A stretch of DNA of 64,000 bases from Pieris napi (taxonomy: Eukaryota; Arthropoda; Insecta; Lepidoptera; Pieridae), in assembly GCF_905475465.1 (NCBI RefSeq), contig NC_062255.1:4588001-4652000 (forward strand), given 5' to 3'. A program made the position numbers and the translations under genes. The notes under the pieces were generated by a model that did no database searches, was not told the origin of the DNA, and was given only the letters and a program-made list of their open reading frames with translations. Below are positions 33,490-45,800 of the stretch, one piece after another. The first letter of the stretch is position 1. The number at the start of each line of letters is the position of its first letter.

Positions 33490-36360
33490 AAAAGGGTACA
33501 GGAATAATTGACAGTATAGTTATGAATTTAATCCCACGCATCGAATGTTTTAAAACCTAACTGATGAGTCGACGGATATAACTTTTAATTAGTTAAATAA
33601 AGTTTATTTTACATACATTATATATTCCAATTCTCGGATGGAATTTTGGTACGTAATACTACGTGCATCAAAAATTCATAAAAACTATATTTAGTTTTGC
33701 ACTCTCTAACTATCCTGCACTCTTTTAACTAAAGTACTCGCCGTCTCTTTCTGCCTAACTCTATACGCTGTAATGAGTAAGACAGACAGATTCACTTTAC
33801 TTAAAACAGTGTGATAATCTGGTGATTATTTGGGCAATTATTCAGGCATGTTTATAGATTGTAACCGCCGTATTCAAAGTCGCTTAATAAGAGTAAGCCA
33901 CATACTTAAGTCTAATCGGAAGCTTACAAAGGTCAAAGTCAAGGTAATCTTTCACTTTATAGTCTAAGCTTTTATCTACTAACTACTCAGTCTAAACTTC
34001 GTAGCTGAGTTTAATATCGTCTTTTTTAAATTTTACATTGATTTAATTCTGCGATAAGCAAGGCATCAATATCAGTTATTTCGAACTGATGGAGTTTTCA
34101 TTTAACTGCGTTTTGACGATTTAATAACAATATTTTATTTATTTACTACAATCTTTGCTTTTTTGTACCTACACAAAGTCTATGAATTAAATCAGAGCTA
34201 AAAAACTAAAATTATTAAAGAATTATTTGTTATTATTTTTGTTAACAATCTTAATAACATATGTATTATATACTTATAGTTGACTTTCGTTAGAAAGACG
34301 ACGACCAATTCAAACACGTGAACTAATTATTTAGTCACGTACAAAAGCTAATCTAACACTATTGTTCGGGGTTGGGATAAATTATTAAGATATTTAAAGG
34401 GATAATTATTTATTTAATGAGCAATGGACTAAACTAGTCGGGTGAGATGAGATTGGGATAAGAGTCGCGCCCGGCACGAGATGTGAATGCGAACTAACTT
34501 AAGTGAATATAATAAGATATAATGAAAATGAACACACAAGCAAATCATATTGCATGGTGTCATTTACATTGCAAATACCTGTACGGTTGTAAATCGTACA
34601 ACTATAGTGTTAAAGTTCGTTAGTATTAGCAGAATATAATAAAATTATTATTAAAAAACTATATTTTTAATAATAATTTTATTGTACTGCCTGCCTTGCC
34701 CATTATTTATTTTTTTACAGGAAACATAACAAACACGTATTCCAAGCTCTTGAAGTTGTGAAAACTGTATTTCAGGAGCCTGTTCCAAGTTACATGTATT
34801 GTGTTTTAAGGTAGATAATGTTTCTTATAAATTCGTTAAAAGTTATAATGTCTTTAAACAATTTTATAGTCTCCATCGTACGCCTCTGAGGTTTTATGAT
34901 GCTTATCGTAAATTTGGGGCTACAAGGTAATAAAATGTTTGAAAAGACGACACAATGGGGAAGATTCGAGAAATGTAGGAACCTCACTTCCGGCCAAAAT
35001 ATGAATTGTTTAAATAGTCACTGAAACGTAACTGACAGTATTTTAATCAACTTAGGTTTTTTTACTTCATATGATATTCCTTTAAGTTATGTACGCTACT
35101 TAGCAAAAATCCAAAACCAATTTATGTAAATTAATGTCCATTTATCGAACTGTTTTGTCATACAAATTTACTCCTCGTACACGATAATTCAGAGCTTAAT
35201 TTTATTAAATGTTTGACGAATGTAGGTATAATATTCCTTATATTTTTAAAATCATGAATTTCCAAAGCCGCAAAATTTTGTGAAAAGTGAACAAACCCGT
35301 GATGGATTTATCAATCTCCCACTTTTGGTTGCTCGTGCGGATAAGAGATTTCGATTGGCTAGCTCCAAGTACTATGCGTGAAGCTACAATAGAATATATA
35401 ATTCCTCTGACTTCATAAAGATATAATTGAACAGATCTCATTTGAACATTGACCAACTGACACGGCTCACGTGACTACTAAATTTTAACAACCGAAGGTG
35501 CACGATACATCTACAGCTCATGAGGGTAATATTATGTATTGGTGAATAGGTGAACGTAGTATTTAAGATTTGTTTTTTTATAATAAATCAATTTGAATAT
35601 TGCTCTGTCCTATTCATTTCTCGCTTCCTCTCAAAGTGGCGAAGCCTTCTTCAAACCCCTAAATTGTCGTGCTGTCAATTTACGGGTGCCTAAATCTATC
35701 CTGCCCGATAACTTTGAGAAAATCCCACCACCTCTGATCCTACCCATTAGCTCCGTCTGTTACCTTAGATCTCTTGATGCAGATATCCCATTTAAATATT
35801 CACTATGTATGTGTTAGGGTATATCTTTAGGGCTTAGGAATTCGTAGGGTTGTTAGATTTTTACATCTCACCCTCTCATATATTTAGTTATCTAGTACAG
35901 CTTGCTAATACATACACTACAGATACTCCTGACTCCTTCATATAAATTTAAATACACATTTCACAGTCCACTGGTTGACAAGCATACATTTATACGTCTT
36001 TACGTAAGCAAATATTGACGTCTTTACAGTATTTTATACAACAAAAGCTTCCCAAGAAGATTACTTGGTAAGAGGAAATTATTAAATGATTTTTATTCTA
36101 GCCTAGCTACGATCCCTAAGGGTGCAAAAAATATGTCGATGTTATAAAAATATTCGTTGTAAGATTTACACCTGTGTAAAGACGATATTAGTTCTTGTGA
36201 TCGATAGCGCGAAAATTGCAAATGGAGCGACCTGCTGAATTCTGAGAGCCTACTAAAGAGCCCACACGAAAATGCTTCACCAATACAAATATCAACCTGA
36301 CAAAATCTATTAAAGTCCAGTTGACAAAGCTTTAGAATTTATTTTATTAAATTACGCCGT
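33490..36360. other. AT-rich intergenic DNA, no feature recognised
   Basis: About 2.9 kb. A 74-codon plus frame at 35593-35817 has balanced composition (LRVPKSILPDNFEK) but no recognised family or splice context. An imperfect inverted repeat around 34645-34680 is plain AT-rich (TAATAATTTTATTgtac). Confidence 0.35.
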
Positions 36361-36364
36361 TTTT

Positions 36365-36670
36365 TTTATAATTTAATACAATATTACATAAGTATTTTTT
36401 TTTTCATGTTTCCTTTATTAGTTTAGTTTGTTTTTTGTTCCTGTTTAGTTTCTTTTTCTGAACAACTATATGTAATACATGTATTTTTGCACTTCTTGCC
36501 TACCTTATGTAATTTAATACTTTTTTTTTCTTTTCTCACAGTGGTTGCCTGGAAGAGATCGCTCGAAAGCGATAAGGCCGCCAGTTGCTCTCCTTTTTAT
36601 TTAATTATGTCAATTGTACTATATTAATGTATATGCAACGAAGTGTTAATAAATAATAAATAAATAAATA
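36365..36670 (+). mobile_element. Non-LTR 3' end, CTGGAAGAGAT family
   Basis: T-rich UTR with GCACTTCTTGCCTACC, then GTTGCCTGGAAGAGATCGCT, AGCGATAAGGCCGCC, CAACGAAGTGTTAATAAATA and a (TAAA)n tail at 36650-36672. The best-preserved tail of this family. Confidence 0.75.
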
Positions 36671-36679
36671 AGTGAAAGT

Positions 36680-37025
36680 AGTGAATTTATTAATAAATTT
36701 CGGCGTTTTCCCTTGTGACTCCATAAAGTGCCCACTAGGGATAATTATGTAAATCGGAAAATTGTAACTTTCACAATTAATTATATGCATGGATAGCTTT
36801 GCGTTTATAAAGTAATGAGATTGTTCGTGTAATATATGGGACATTGGAGAAAAGAATATTTTAATATATAAAAATAGGATATAAAATATTCTTTCTTTGG
36901 GGACGGAACAAAAACAAATAAGCTACCTAATTAATTGCCTTTAATTGGGAGACTTGCAAAATTTCTGACATAAGGTATCTTGGGATACACTTATTTCGTA
37001 CCTATCTGAGATTAATTTAAATTAT
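36680..37025. other. Intergenic DNA, no feature recognised
   Basis: Short gap before the Helitron-like element. Confidence 0.3.
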
Positions 37026-37029
37026 ATAT

Positions 37030-37410
37030 TATTAGCTGACCCGGCAAACGTTGTTTAGCCATGTATATTATTTGTAGGAAACATTTTTTTCGTTCAATAA
37101 AATAACTATATATAATCAAAAAATAGGGGTTGATCGTAGAGGGGTGAAAATTAAGGGTTGTTTTTGTATGCTGTATTATAAAAAAATAAAAACAAAATAT
37201 GTTCTAGAAAATTAAATAAAGAAATTTGGGGTGGGCACCCCTTATTACTTAGGGGTTTGAAATAGTAACCGATTCTCAGACTTATTCAGTAAGTCTGAGA
37301 ATCGGTTATGGTTATGAATGCATAAAAAAATCATAAGAATCGGTCGAGCCGTTTCGGAGGAGTATGGAAACGAAAATTGTAACACGAGAATTTTATATAT
37401 TAGATTATAG
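37030..37410 (+). mobile_element. Helitron-like repeat with an inserted hairpin
   Basis: Begins TTAGCTGACCCGGCAAACG, contains AGGGGTTGATCGTAGAGGGG and AATCGGTCGAGCCGTTTCGG, ends TTTTATATATTAGATTA. The copy at 58170-58500 is the same element in reverse. Unlike that copy, this one has an extra inverted segment at 37290-37308. Confidence 0.6.
37266..37308. repeat. Perfect hairpin, 19-bp arms, 5-bp loop
   Basis: TAACCGATTCTCAGACTTA at 37266-37284 and its exact reverse complement at 37290-37308 around TTCAG. The left arm matches the parent repeat (TGTCCGATTTTCAGACATA in the 58 kb copy); the right arm is added. Confidence 0.92.
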
Positions 37411-37554
37411 TTCATAAATATATATTTTTACGCTACTTAGGAAGCTTAGTACCTACAAACTAAAATAGTCCAATTCTTAATAGTAAAATCTTTATTGGTA
37501 GTTGTAGAAACTAAACGAAAATTTTACATGTTTTTTGCAAGCAGGCGTTAAAGA

Positions 37555-37610
37555 AGTGTTTACCGCCGCCCATGGACACCTGCAACGTCTGGAGGCTTAC
37601 GGTCGGGTTG
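37555..37610 (-). mobile_element. Jockey-like LINE 3' scrap
   Basis: TACCGCCGCCCATGGACACC equals the UTR block at 33154-33173. Too short for more. Confidence 0.4.
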
Positions 37611-37825
37611 CCGTCAACTGTCATTTTCGACTGCTTTTATTACTCACTAAAACTTAACTTATTACTCACTAAAAATAATTAAAATTCCCACGTCCCAAAT
37701 TCTCAGGGCCCTCCGGAGACCCTTGAAAATATATTTAAGTGCGCCGTGATAGGTCTACTTATTTTTGTCCTTTATTGACATAACTTTTAGACATAGAAAA
37801 ACACTTTTTTAATTTGAATGAAAGA

Positions 37826-38050
37826 GCCATTGCTGCCAAAACTCTCCATCTTTTAGTCGATACCAACTCCGGGGAAATAAATACAGATAACACAATTTTT
37901 CTACAGCTGTGATACTTTTTGACATTCAACACCTTTTGTCTTCAGTCACCGTGACCACGCACGCTGTAAAGCACGCGAAACGTCGGTTAAATTTAAAATT
38001 AGGTAAAATAATTTTAAATTTATAATAAAAAATAACTTCTCTATCCATTA
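37826..38050. mobile_element. MITE-like element, second copy of the 10.5 kb core
   Basis: Shares GCCAAAAC, CTCCATCTTTTAGTCGATAC, CTGTGATACTTTTTGACATT and CGCGAAACGTCGG with 10469-10751 in the same order and orientation. The right arm (TTTAAATTTATAATAA...) persists but the left arm has decayed. Confidence 0.72.
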
Positions 38051-38059
38051 AAAAAGTGT

Positions 38060-39155
38060 TTTTCTACTATTTTTTTCTTGCTAGTTAGAATAAACTGTAT
38101 TCTGTATATAAAATAATCAAAAACAAAAATAATGTTTCAATCTGTATTTTAATTTTGTAACGAACCGTGAATGCTAATCCAAACGGGAAATATTTGAGCG
38201 AGGCAAGACGTCAAAAACAATATTTTCCCGCAAACATTCAACAAATCTGGTAATTCTATATGCTCAGAAAAAGCAATTTAAACACATGTAAGTAAACATG
38301 CAACGTTCGTCCAGAATTCTTGATAATGATATGCATATTTAAGTACGTGGAACGAAGCTGCATCGGGTGTTACATAATTCAAAGGAATTTCGCATCCGAC
38401 ATGAAACAAATTATGTTTAGAGGTTACAATTACGTTTACATTTAGTGGGTTTAAATTGTATCGTATTCAAAAAACACCTATTTTATTTAAATGCACTCCA
38501 ATGAAATTCTGATCATATGATATCATTTTATACAGCATTTCTTAGCTCATATCATTTGACACCTGACATTTGTGAATGATATAATAAATAGTAAACATGC
38601 AAATTTGTGGAACCAAATTGGAATAACACGGTCGCACTATTTTCTAGAAAACCACACCTTGGCCACCTTAAAGACGGCCGTTATTAACAACCGTAAAATG
38701 ACGGCCGTTCGTAAACGGCACCGCTTTTCTAGGAAACCGTAGCTTTAGCTATTGAATCTGTGTATATCCTACATATATTTTTAGTATTAGTTTTTATGTA
38801 TAACATATAATTTGAAATTGTACTTACTAACCACGATGAACCCTTGTGAAACGGAGAGCTCCATATCTCATGATTAAATGTTTAGTCAATTATCAGGACT
38901 TAATGATAACACATATGACGACGATTATAAATCCCGGAGTTAGCAAATAGGCATGAAGTAATTTTGCATTATTGTATTACATGTCCCTATGGAAATGTCA
39001 ACATTTCATGTGGTTGTCGTTTCCATGAATTTTCCTGAATGCGGATTCAAATTACTATTTAGATACTGTGTTTGATGTATTAATTGCCTGTTTAACGAAA
39101 GTGAAAGCTGAATCGTTCCATTCAGTATCGGGTGTGATTCATAAAGTAAATATTT
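38060..39155. other. Intergenic DNA, no clear feature
   Basis: At about 38665-38730 GACGGCCGTT occurs twice, flanked by TTTTCTAGAAAACC and TTTTCTAGGAAACC-like ends, possibly a small element. Nothing else. Confidence 0.3.
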
Positions 39156-39159
39156 GAAT

Positions 39160-39325
39160 AAATTTATATTGTGGTTATAAAATCTTTTATAAGACCTGTG
39201 AAGATTCTAATATCAAACAAAATTATAATAAAAATGTAATTACTGAACAGGGCGTAGAGCGTGCGAGATGAACTGGCAAGCAACTCTCCGCCAGTTTTTT
39301 TAATCACCAAGTTTTGGTTGAGAGA
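39160..39325 (-). mobile_element. Non-LTR 3' region, SGGEFIASSS family
   Basis: The minus strand has AACTGGCGGAGAGTTGCTTG and CCAGTTCATCTCGCAC, as in 24040-24370. Decayed. Confidence 0.6.
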
Positions 39326-39339
39326 TAATGTTATAATAA

Positions 39340-40125
39340 TAAAGTAACAAACGCAACACATTTAAAGTATATTTATTAACAGTATTTTTAGCAGTGAAAC
39401 TTTTTGTGCATATATCCAATGTGTTAATTTTATAGAGATGTATCTGTTTTGTTTCCTAAAAAAATAAATATAATTATTTACTTCCTATATATGCTATGGT
39501 ATCTTATGTGTATTTAAAAAAAAAATCCTCTTCAGTTAAACTTTGAAGCTCCTGAAATAACCAAAAGGACCAACCAAGCTTGATCTGAGGCTAAACAAAG
39601 GATAGAACTATTTAAATTTGTTAAAGTCAATTTCAGATAATTGTCTACGCTATCTAGCCTTGTCACGTGGTGTTCAGGAAGTTTTCTGTACATAGATTAA
39701 TAAAGTGACATTCATTCGGTAGACAAAAGTATAATAAAGGCGGTGTTGTTCTACACAAGGACATTGATTAACGTGTGTATTGTATTAATGTATGAAAAAC
39801 ATATATTACGATTTGCCAAGTTTTGTTACGTATTCTTTGTTCAAATATAAAACCAAACAATTCGAAGTAATCCTTGCCAATGATTGGTGAATATCTTCAT
39901 TGTCTTACACTTGGCACGTTCATTTGTAATCCATTTGAAAACGACTTAGATCACGAGGAACATTAGTCATCCTTTCAGTAAGGCATATTGCGTGCGACGA
40001 TTTTAATGGTGATTTATAAGTTTAACAAACTCGTTATAAAAGCTGTCCATAATCACAATACAAAATATCTTTGACAAACATTAAATGTTATATTATCATA
40101 TTAAATTAAATTTGTATTTTTTTTT
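39340..40125. other. AT-rich intergenic DNA, no feature recognised
   Basis: GTTCAGGAAGTTTTCTG at about 39671 recurs at 20610 but without extended similarity. Confidence 0.3.
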
Positions 40126-40142
40126 AAATTAGGTTATTTTTT

Positions 40143-40712
40143 GAAGTGAAACTTCTTTATCGGGGTTGGAAAAAAAATCTAGTGTAACATTTTTTCGTTA
40201 CGCGTCACATTTTTCCGTTACGCGCCATCTTTTGAAGTAAAACTTCTTTATCGACGTATGGGAGAAATTTTGTAGCAGGTTACGCGCCATGTTGCTTTTT
40301 GAAGTCAAACTTCTTTATCGGCGTTGGAAAAAAATTTACACACATTTGTCACATTTTTCACGCGCCATCTTTTTCTTGTCCCTACCACGGTTGATCCGAA
40401 GAGATTCGAAGCCATTAGTATCAAAAATATATAATAACGATAACGATGATAGTGATACTAATAATTCTATTACCATTAATGAAATTATGTAATAATCTTA
40501 GTACTACATAGTAGTACAGTAATAAGTTAAAATGAAATAATTGTATTTGTATTCATGTCTATGATAATAAAAGCCTTTTGTTAAACTTTATCTAATTTAA
40601 CTTTATTTAACCAATTTCTGTAAAGTTGCATATAGTAGATCATTTTTCGAAAAATAAGGTCATAAAGAAGTTTCACTTCTTACGTGTGTACAACCTAGTA
40701 CACGCACACATT
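40143..40712 (-). mobile_element. GAAGTGAAACTTC element, copy 1
   Basis: Flanked by TGAAGTGAAACTTCTTTAT (40143) and AAGAAGTTTCACTTCTTA (about 40666), with two further internal copies of the left motif at about 40235 and 40300, each followed by TTTATCG. Between them ACGCG(T/C)CA and TTTTTCCGTTACGCG repeat. Body and ends match 55577-56028 in reverse. A 67-codon frame at 40289 lies inside the repeat and is not a gene. Confidence 0.72.
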
Positions 40713-40769
40713 TTTTTAAAAATATGAATGAGTTCCTGCAACCCTCAAGGGCGCAGACACATTTCTATA

Positions 40770-40980
40770 CCTGTTAATTATAAAATTTTCTGCATCCCTT
40801 CTGTGACTGACATACGTCGACGCATATTGGGGACTAATGTCTTACGATGTTTCCGTCAATTATTGGGTTGACATCTCGGCTTCGTCGCAATGCTTGCCTT
40901 CAACGTATGGGTGAGTTATATGTATATATAAAAAAAATTGATGCACATCCAGGGATCGAACGCACGCCCTGATTGTATCC
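40770..40980 (-). mobile_element. tRNA-derived SINE (family 1), decayed
   Basis: The minus strand retains CGTTCGATCCCTGG (B box), GTGCATCAA and GTCAGTCACAG at the expected spacing. Confidence 0.6.
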
Positions 40981-40989
40981 CACGCTTAT

Positions 40990-42290
40990 GTTAATATATG
41001 CTTACCTGTTAAAATATATTTAAACTCAGTAAAAATTTATATGAATCTACGATTAAAATTAATAGCTAAAATCTCTGCACTAAATCAGTAAACCACTGAA
41101 ATTCGTTAATGTGGAAAAGGCTTTCATCGAATATCTAACCGATAATCATTCAAACCTCTAGAACAGTGGGATGGCGTGATATTTATTACCGGAATTTCCG
41201 TTCTCCACAACCTTTGCGTGAGGCATGTTCCGGATGCCTATGTTACCCACTAAATTTTGTGGTCAAACGCTCAAGCTGAATAAATGGATAGTGTACCGTA
41301 ATATATATGTCTCCGTAAAATTCTAAATAGTGTTTCATTATCTATGTAAACCTATGTCATTATCTATGTAAACCACAAAAATGAGCTTGCCCTCAAACTC
41401 AGTGGATCAAGGCCTTCAACATAAAAGATTGAAGGGACATAGTGTCCCAACCCTAAAAAAATAGATTCCTCAGTATGGAATGAGACACCTACTGTAGAAG
41501 TGTCTCACCACGCTAAAAAGCCTAAGCGGATACACTCGTATCGGACAAAGTAGTGGCTTATTATTGTGTTCAACAGATTGCCGCGGAGCAGAAAGAAAAA
41601 AAAATTATCTATGTCGCGTCATTTTAGTTAATCTTTAAATTTATGATCCATAGACATATTTTTTTTAGAGTTTCCTTGGGATTCCTTTCCAAGTTATCTG
41701 CGTCCACCACTAGCGGTAGGTAAAACTAGTGTATAAGTAAAACAAATTCCTTTTTCTAAAACTTTAATATTTAAATAATAACTTGAACAGTATTGTAGAA
41801 AAACAATTATCATAAAACTCTCAACCTGATACTTATAAAATTAATAATTAGTTAATATGGTAACAATCACATAATTCAAATAAATATTACAATACCTCTG
41901 TAACAAACTTTTAAATTGACAATGTTCCTTAATTAATAGGTAAGTTTATTTTAACTATATTCACAATAATCTTACTACAAGTTTTGAACGATAAAAGTTA
42001 CGATAGATTTTAACTACGAAGGTAGATACAAAATATTACTACATCAAAGGTCCCGCAATTCTTAAGAATGGGAGATAAAAAATTTGTACGAAACATATTT
42101 CAAACATCGAAACAGTCTTTTGGAAATAATAAGTTACATAACTTCGTACTTCAAATAAGACGAGCAGCAAATCAAATAAAATGACGGAAAGACCGTCTTC
42201 CTGTTTATCTAAGACATCCGTCATTTGAATACGGAGGATATAACAAGGAATATTCCAAATAGGGCAATTCGATTTCAAACAAAAAATCTA
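40990..42290. other. 3' flank of the transporter gene
   Basis: AT-rich; probably contains the transporter 3' UTR (42296 to about 41930). Frames at 42039-42278 on the minus strand fall in that UTR. Sequence around 41160-41620 is less AT-rich but unassigned. Confidence 0.35.
41945..41950 (-). terminator. Candidate polyadenylation signal AATAAA
   Basis: First AATAAA on the minus strand after the transporter stop codon, about 350 bp downstream. Position and motif fit a cleavage signal, but in AT-rich DNA such hexamers arise by chance and no transcript data support it. Confidence 0.3.
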
Positions 42291-42296
42291 TGTACA

Positions 42297-42811
42297 TTAA
42301 ACAGAAGTGGTGATTTGTTCTATTAAATGATGTTCACGGCGGTGGCAAGACGCCCGACAGGAGTCATTGCGGCTCCAGACCCCACGGCGGGCTAACCCCT
42401 CGGGAACACTTCGCGAAGGCCGCAAGGTAGCCCGTCGACAGCATTCCGGGTACGGCGTCACGCAACACGGCCTATTAAGGGGCGCCCCATACGACAACGA
42501 CTTCGGAAGACGGGACATACTACAAGAGTTCCCCGTCCACGCGCAATAAGTCGTCGCTCCACCGACGCTACAAGCGCACCAAGCTGGTTCACAGCGAGGC
42601 GGGGTCAGACAAAGACAAGCCTCAGAAACCGCCGGGGCCAATGGCGGATCGGGCTCCCGCTTAGAAAACCCAACGAAGAACAACAAAATGGCTCCTAATA
42701 GAGTCGACGCTGTGGAGAAGTAAAATCCAGCGCGAGGCACTTGCTGGTTTATGTAACCCGTCACGGGCACTCCGACGATTACCGGAATCGCCTCCGCGCC
42801 CTGAACGAAAC
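42297..42811 (-). CDS. Transporter exon H (segments 11-12, Cys-rich C-terminus)
   Basis: 515 bp to the TAA stop at 42299-42297. The acceptor is TCTTAACAG. It encodes FVQGAEAIPVIVGVPVTGY (segment 11), INQQVPRAG, segment 12 (FYFSTASTLLGAILLFFVGF) and a tail of about 120 residues. The tail carries 13 cysteines, including C-x-C and two C-C pairs, and is rich in R and P, then ends HHLIEQITTSV. The exon is visibly more GC-rich than its surroundings. The tail resembles no domain I know; it could be palmitoylated, metal-binding or fast-evolving. Confidence 0.88.
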
Positions 42812-45800
42812 CTGTTAAGAGAATGGCCGATTTAGTTTGAAAGTTTTAACTAGACATTGGGAACTTTTGAACTAAGTACTCACTCCAAACTTTGGTGAAG
42901 TGCCGACCTCTAACTCGCTCCATTGTGAGCATTTTCATGGAATAAAGGAAACCTCCCAAACAGAGTCCGTACATCCACGCGAATAATACGTAGCCGTGAT
43001 AACCTTCGACGCTGCTTAGAGCCAGCATTGATATTCCTGTTGAAATAAATTTTAGTTATAATAATACATAGTAATAATGATAATTAAATTTATAAATAGA
43101 AAATTAAAACAAATTTAAAAAGTTTGGTCCCTGGTTTTATTTAAAAAATCGGTTGTCGGTAAAGTCGGTTTACGGACGATAGTTGAACGTGACAACGTCA
43201 TAAGAAAATACTGATGGAATGGTTGCATTTTTCAAACGAAAATTTTAATTTAATTTGTTTGATAGATATTTTGTATGGATATAGAGAAGGAGGTAAATGG
43301 AAATCACAATTGAATTGATCAAGTTACATTTATTTGTACGCATAAATACAATTATGTAGAATGCCTCTTTGTCGCTTGTTCCGCGGTCTCGCTTGCACTT
43401 CAAGCCTTAAATGGAACGCCTCAGAGGTAACGCCGCATGAGTCATGTGTTTTCGTGCGTGCAGCCGGCTCCATCGAATTATAAGACGTTGTCACGTCAAA
43501 AAATGAACTTAAAAATATTTAGCGTCTAATCTAATCGTCGTATCAGCTACCTCTTTCAAAGCTGTTAAAATGACTATGCAAAAATCCTTCGAAAAGTGTT
43601 TCCTTTATTGGTTCTAATCTATAAAGTTTATGAAAAATATCGAAGTTGCTATAATTTAAACCAAAAAGCTTTCGAGGACTTGATTAAGTAACTTTCAAGA
43701 AGTCAATCGCGTTTAGATGAAACTGATTATATCATCGAAAGAGGCGAAAAATAAACAAAGTAATTATAAAATAGTATACCTATTCCTAACATGGCCGACT
43801 GACATAGATATTGCTTGGAAACAAGGCACTGCGCAGAAGGTCTGACGAGTACGAGCCCAAAGCCCGCACAGCCAAGTACAGCGGCGAAGCCAAGAAATGT
43901 CTGCAATAATACTAGCGCACTCTCCTCTAATCCCTCTTGGAAGCCCTGGAGAGCCTGAAAGTTTTGAATATATACGAAAATATATTTTATATTATCTCAT
44001 TCGGTAATATTTAGAATATTATTATATTATGAAATGAAATACAGATCTTTATTGGCATATTTTATTTAAGAAAATTAAATTAAAGCATTATTCTCTTAAC
44101 AAAACAATGCTTTAAAATATTTTTTTTAATTATTAAAGTACAATGTGTCCCTACCAAGGAGGTTTCAATTCAATTTAAGTAAACATAATCTGTGGTGAGC
44201 TTTACTAATACCAATAACAGACTTTTTCTATTTTGGCGCTATTTCGTACATACGAATTTGAGTAATATTTTGTTGGATAAAACTTTAGTAGCATGTCAAG
44301 TACTCGTACTAGTGTAATGTCAAGCAACACCGACGATACCGATGAAAATTGACATTCTAGAAACAGCTTTCGAGTGCCTAAACGGTAGATGGAGGACACG
44401 GTCGAATTTCTAAAGGCAAGCACGAATTATAAAAAATCCTATACTTGACGCTGGCTAATGCACAAATCGTGCCAGAGCCATTAAAAAAACTAAAAAAAAA
44501 AGAAACAGCTACGAAACTGACGAATAGTGTTTTGTCAGAAAAATCAAGAAAAACGTGTGACAAATGTAAGCTGTACTTGTAATAACTTTGAGTGATAAGT
44601 GTGATATCTGTCTATAATCATATTATATCTGTAATCTTATTATCTATTTAAGACGGAATAGCATTATATTTTTATAAAATATCAAAAATATACTTTAAAA
44701 AAATATTGGTTGTTTGTAAAGTAGGTTTACGATCGAGATGTTTACGTGATAACGTCTTATTGGTGATATAAGTTTTTGGGAAGTAAGGAATTAATGAAGA
44801 TAACAATTTTTTCAAATTTTAAATTACATCTATCGTTTTATTCACACTTTTGATGATAAATTTCGGGTGTAAAATGACAAGTTTACTTATTCGACTATGA
44901 TATACATTTTTCTTCATACATTCACGGAATGACTGGCAGCGCTCGAGATGAGACGGGAGATCGGTCCGTCTCTCTCTCGTTATACCTGCGATCGCGCTCG
45001 TGAGGTTTTGGTGTGACACAAGTTTCTGAACATGTCACCATAAAAATACACCATAAAAATACACCATAAAAATATTATAATTTCACCCGTGGCAGAAAAC
45101 CTACACATCGCAACGCAGCTATCAAATATTGATCGGAGTATTCCTACACACACACAAATTTAAAATATTTGTACAAATTGTGCATCGTTATTTTCGATGT
45201 AGAAAAATAAATCAAATATTAATATTTCGTGGTATCGGTCTAAACTTATACTAATTGGAAGAACAATTCCCATGCAAAAGAAATCATGTTTTATTGATTT
45301 GAATTGACATAAAAAATTAACATAATATTACTTACCAGGAAAAATACAGGCGTATATAGACCAAATGCCGCCAAGCCGGCTGATAATAGCAAAACTTTCG
45401 CGGGACGGGATTCAAGCGGACTCAGATCGATGAACTGAGCCTTTTTCAGGATTTTTTCTTTTACCTATTATCAAAGTGAAACCTGTGGTTATTAATAAAC
45501 CCTCCAGACTTTTGATTTTTCTAGTTTAATTTCTTATATTTTACTTGCTAATTAGAATAATTTAATAAAATTACATTTAAATCTGATTGTACTATAGTTT
45601 TTATTAAAAAAATGTTTAATAAATATATAGAGTGACTTTGATGTCGTAAAAACATCATCACTTATGTTACTTGTACTGTTCTTTGGTTTATAATTCTTAA
45701 TTACCCTTATCCATATTTATTAAAAGCATTTTCAAGGAACTAACGAATCTTACATGGGAAAGAAGAAATATTTTAATAACTATATTTATTTAAAATCACA

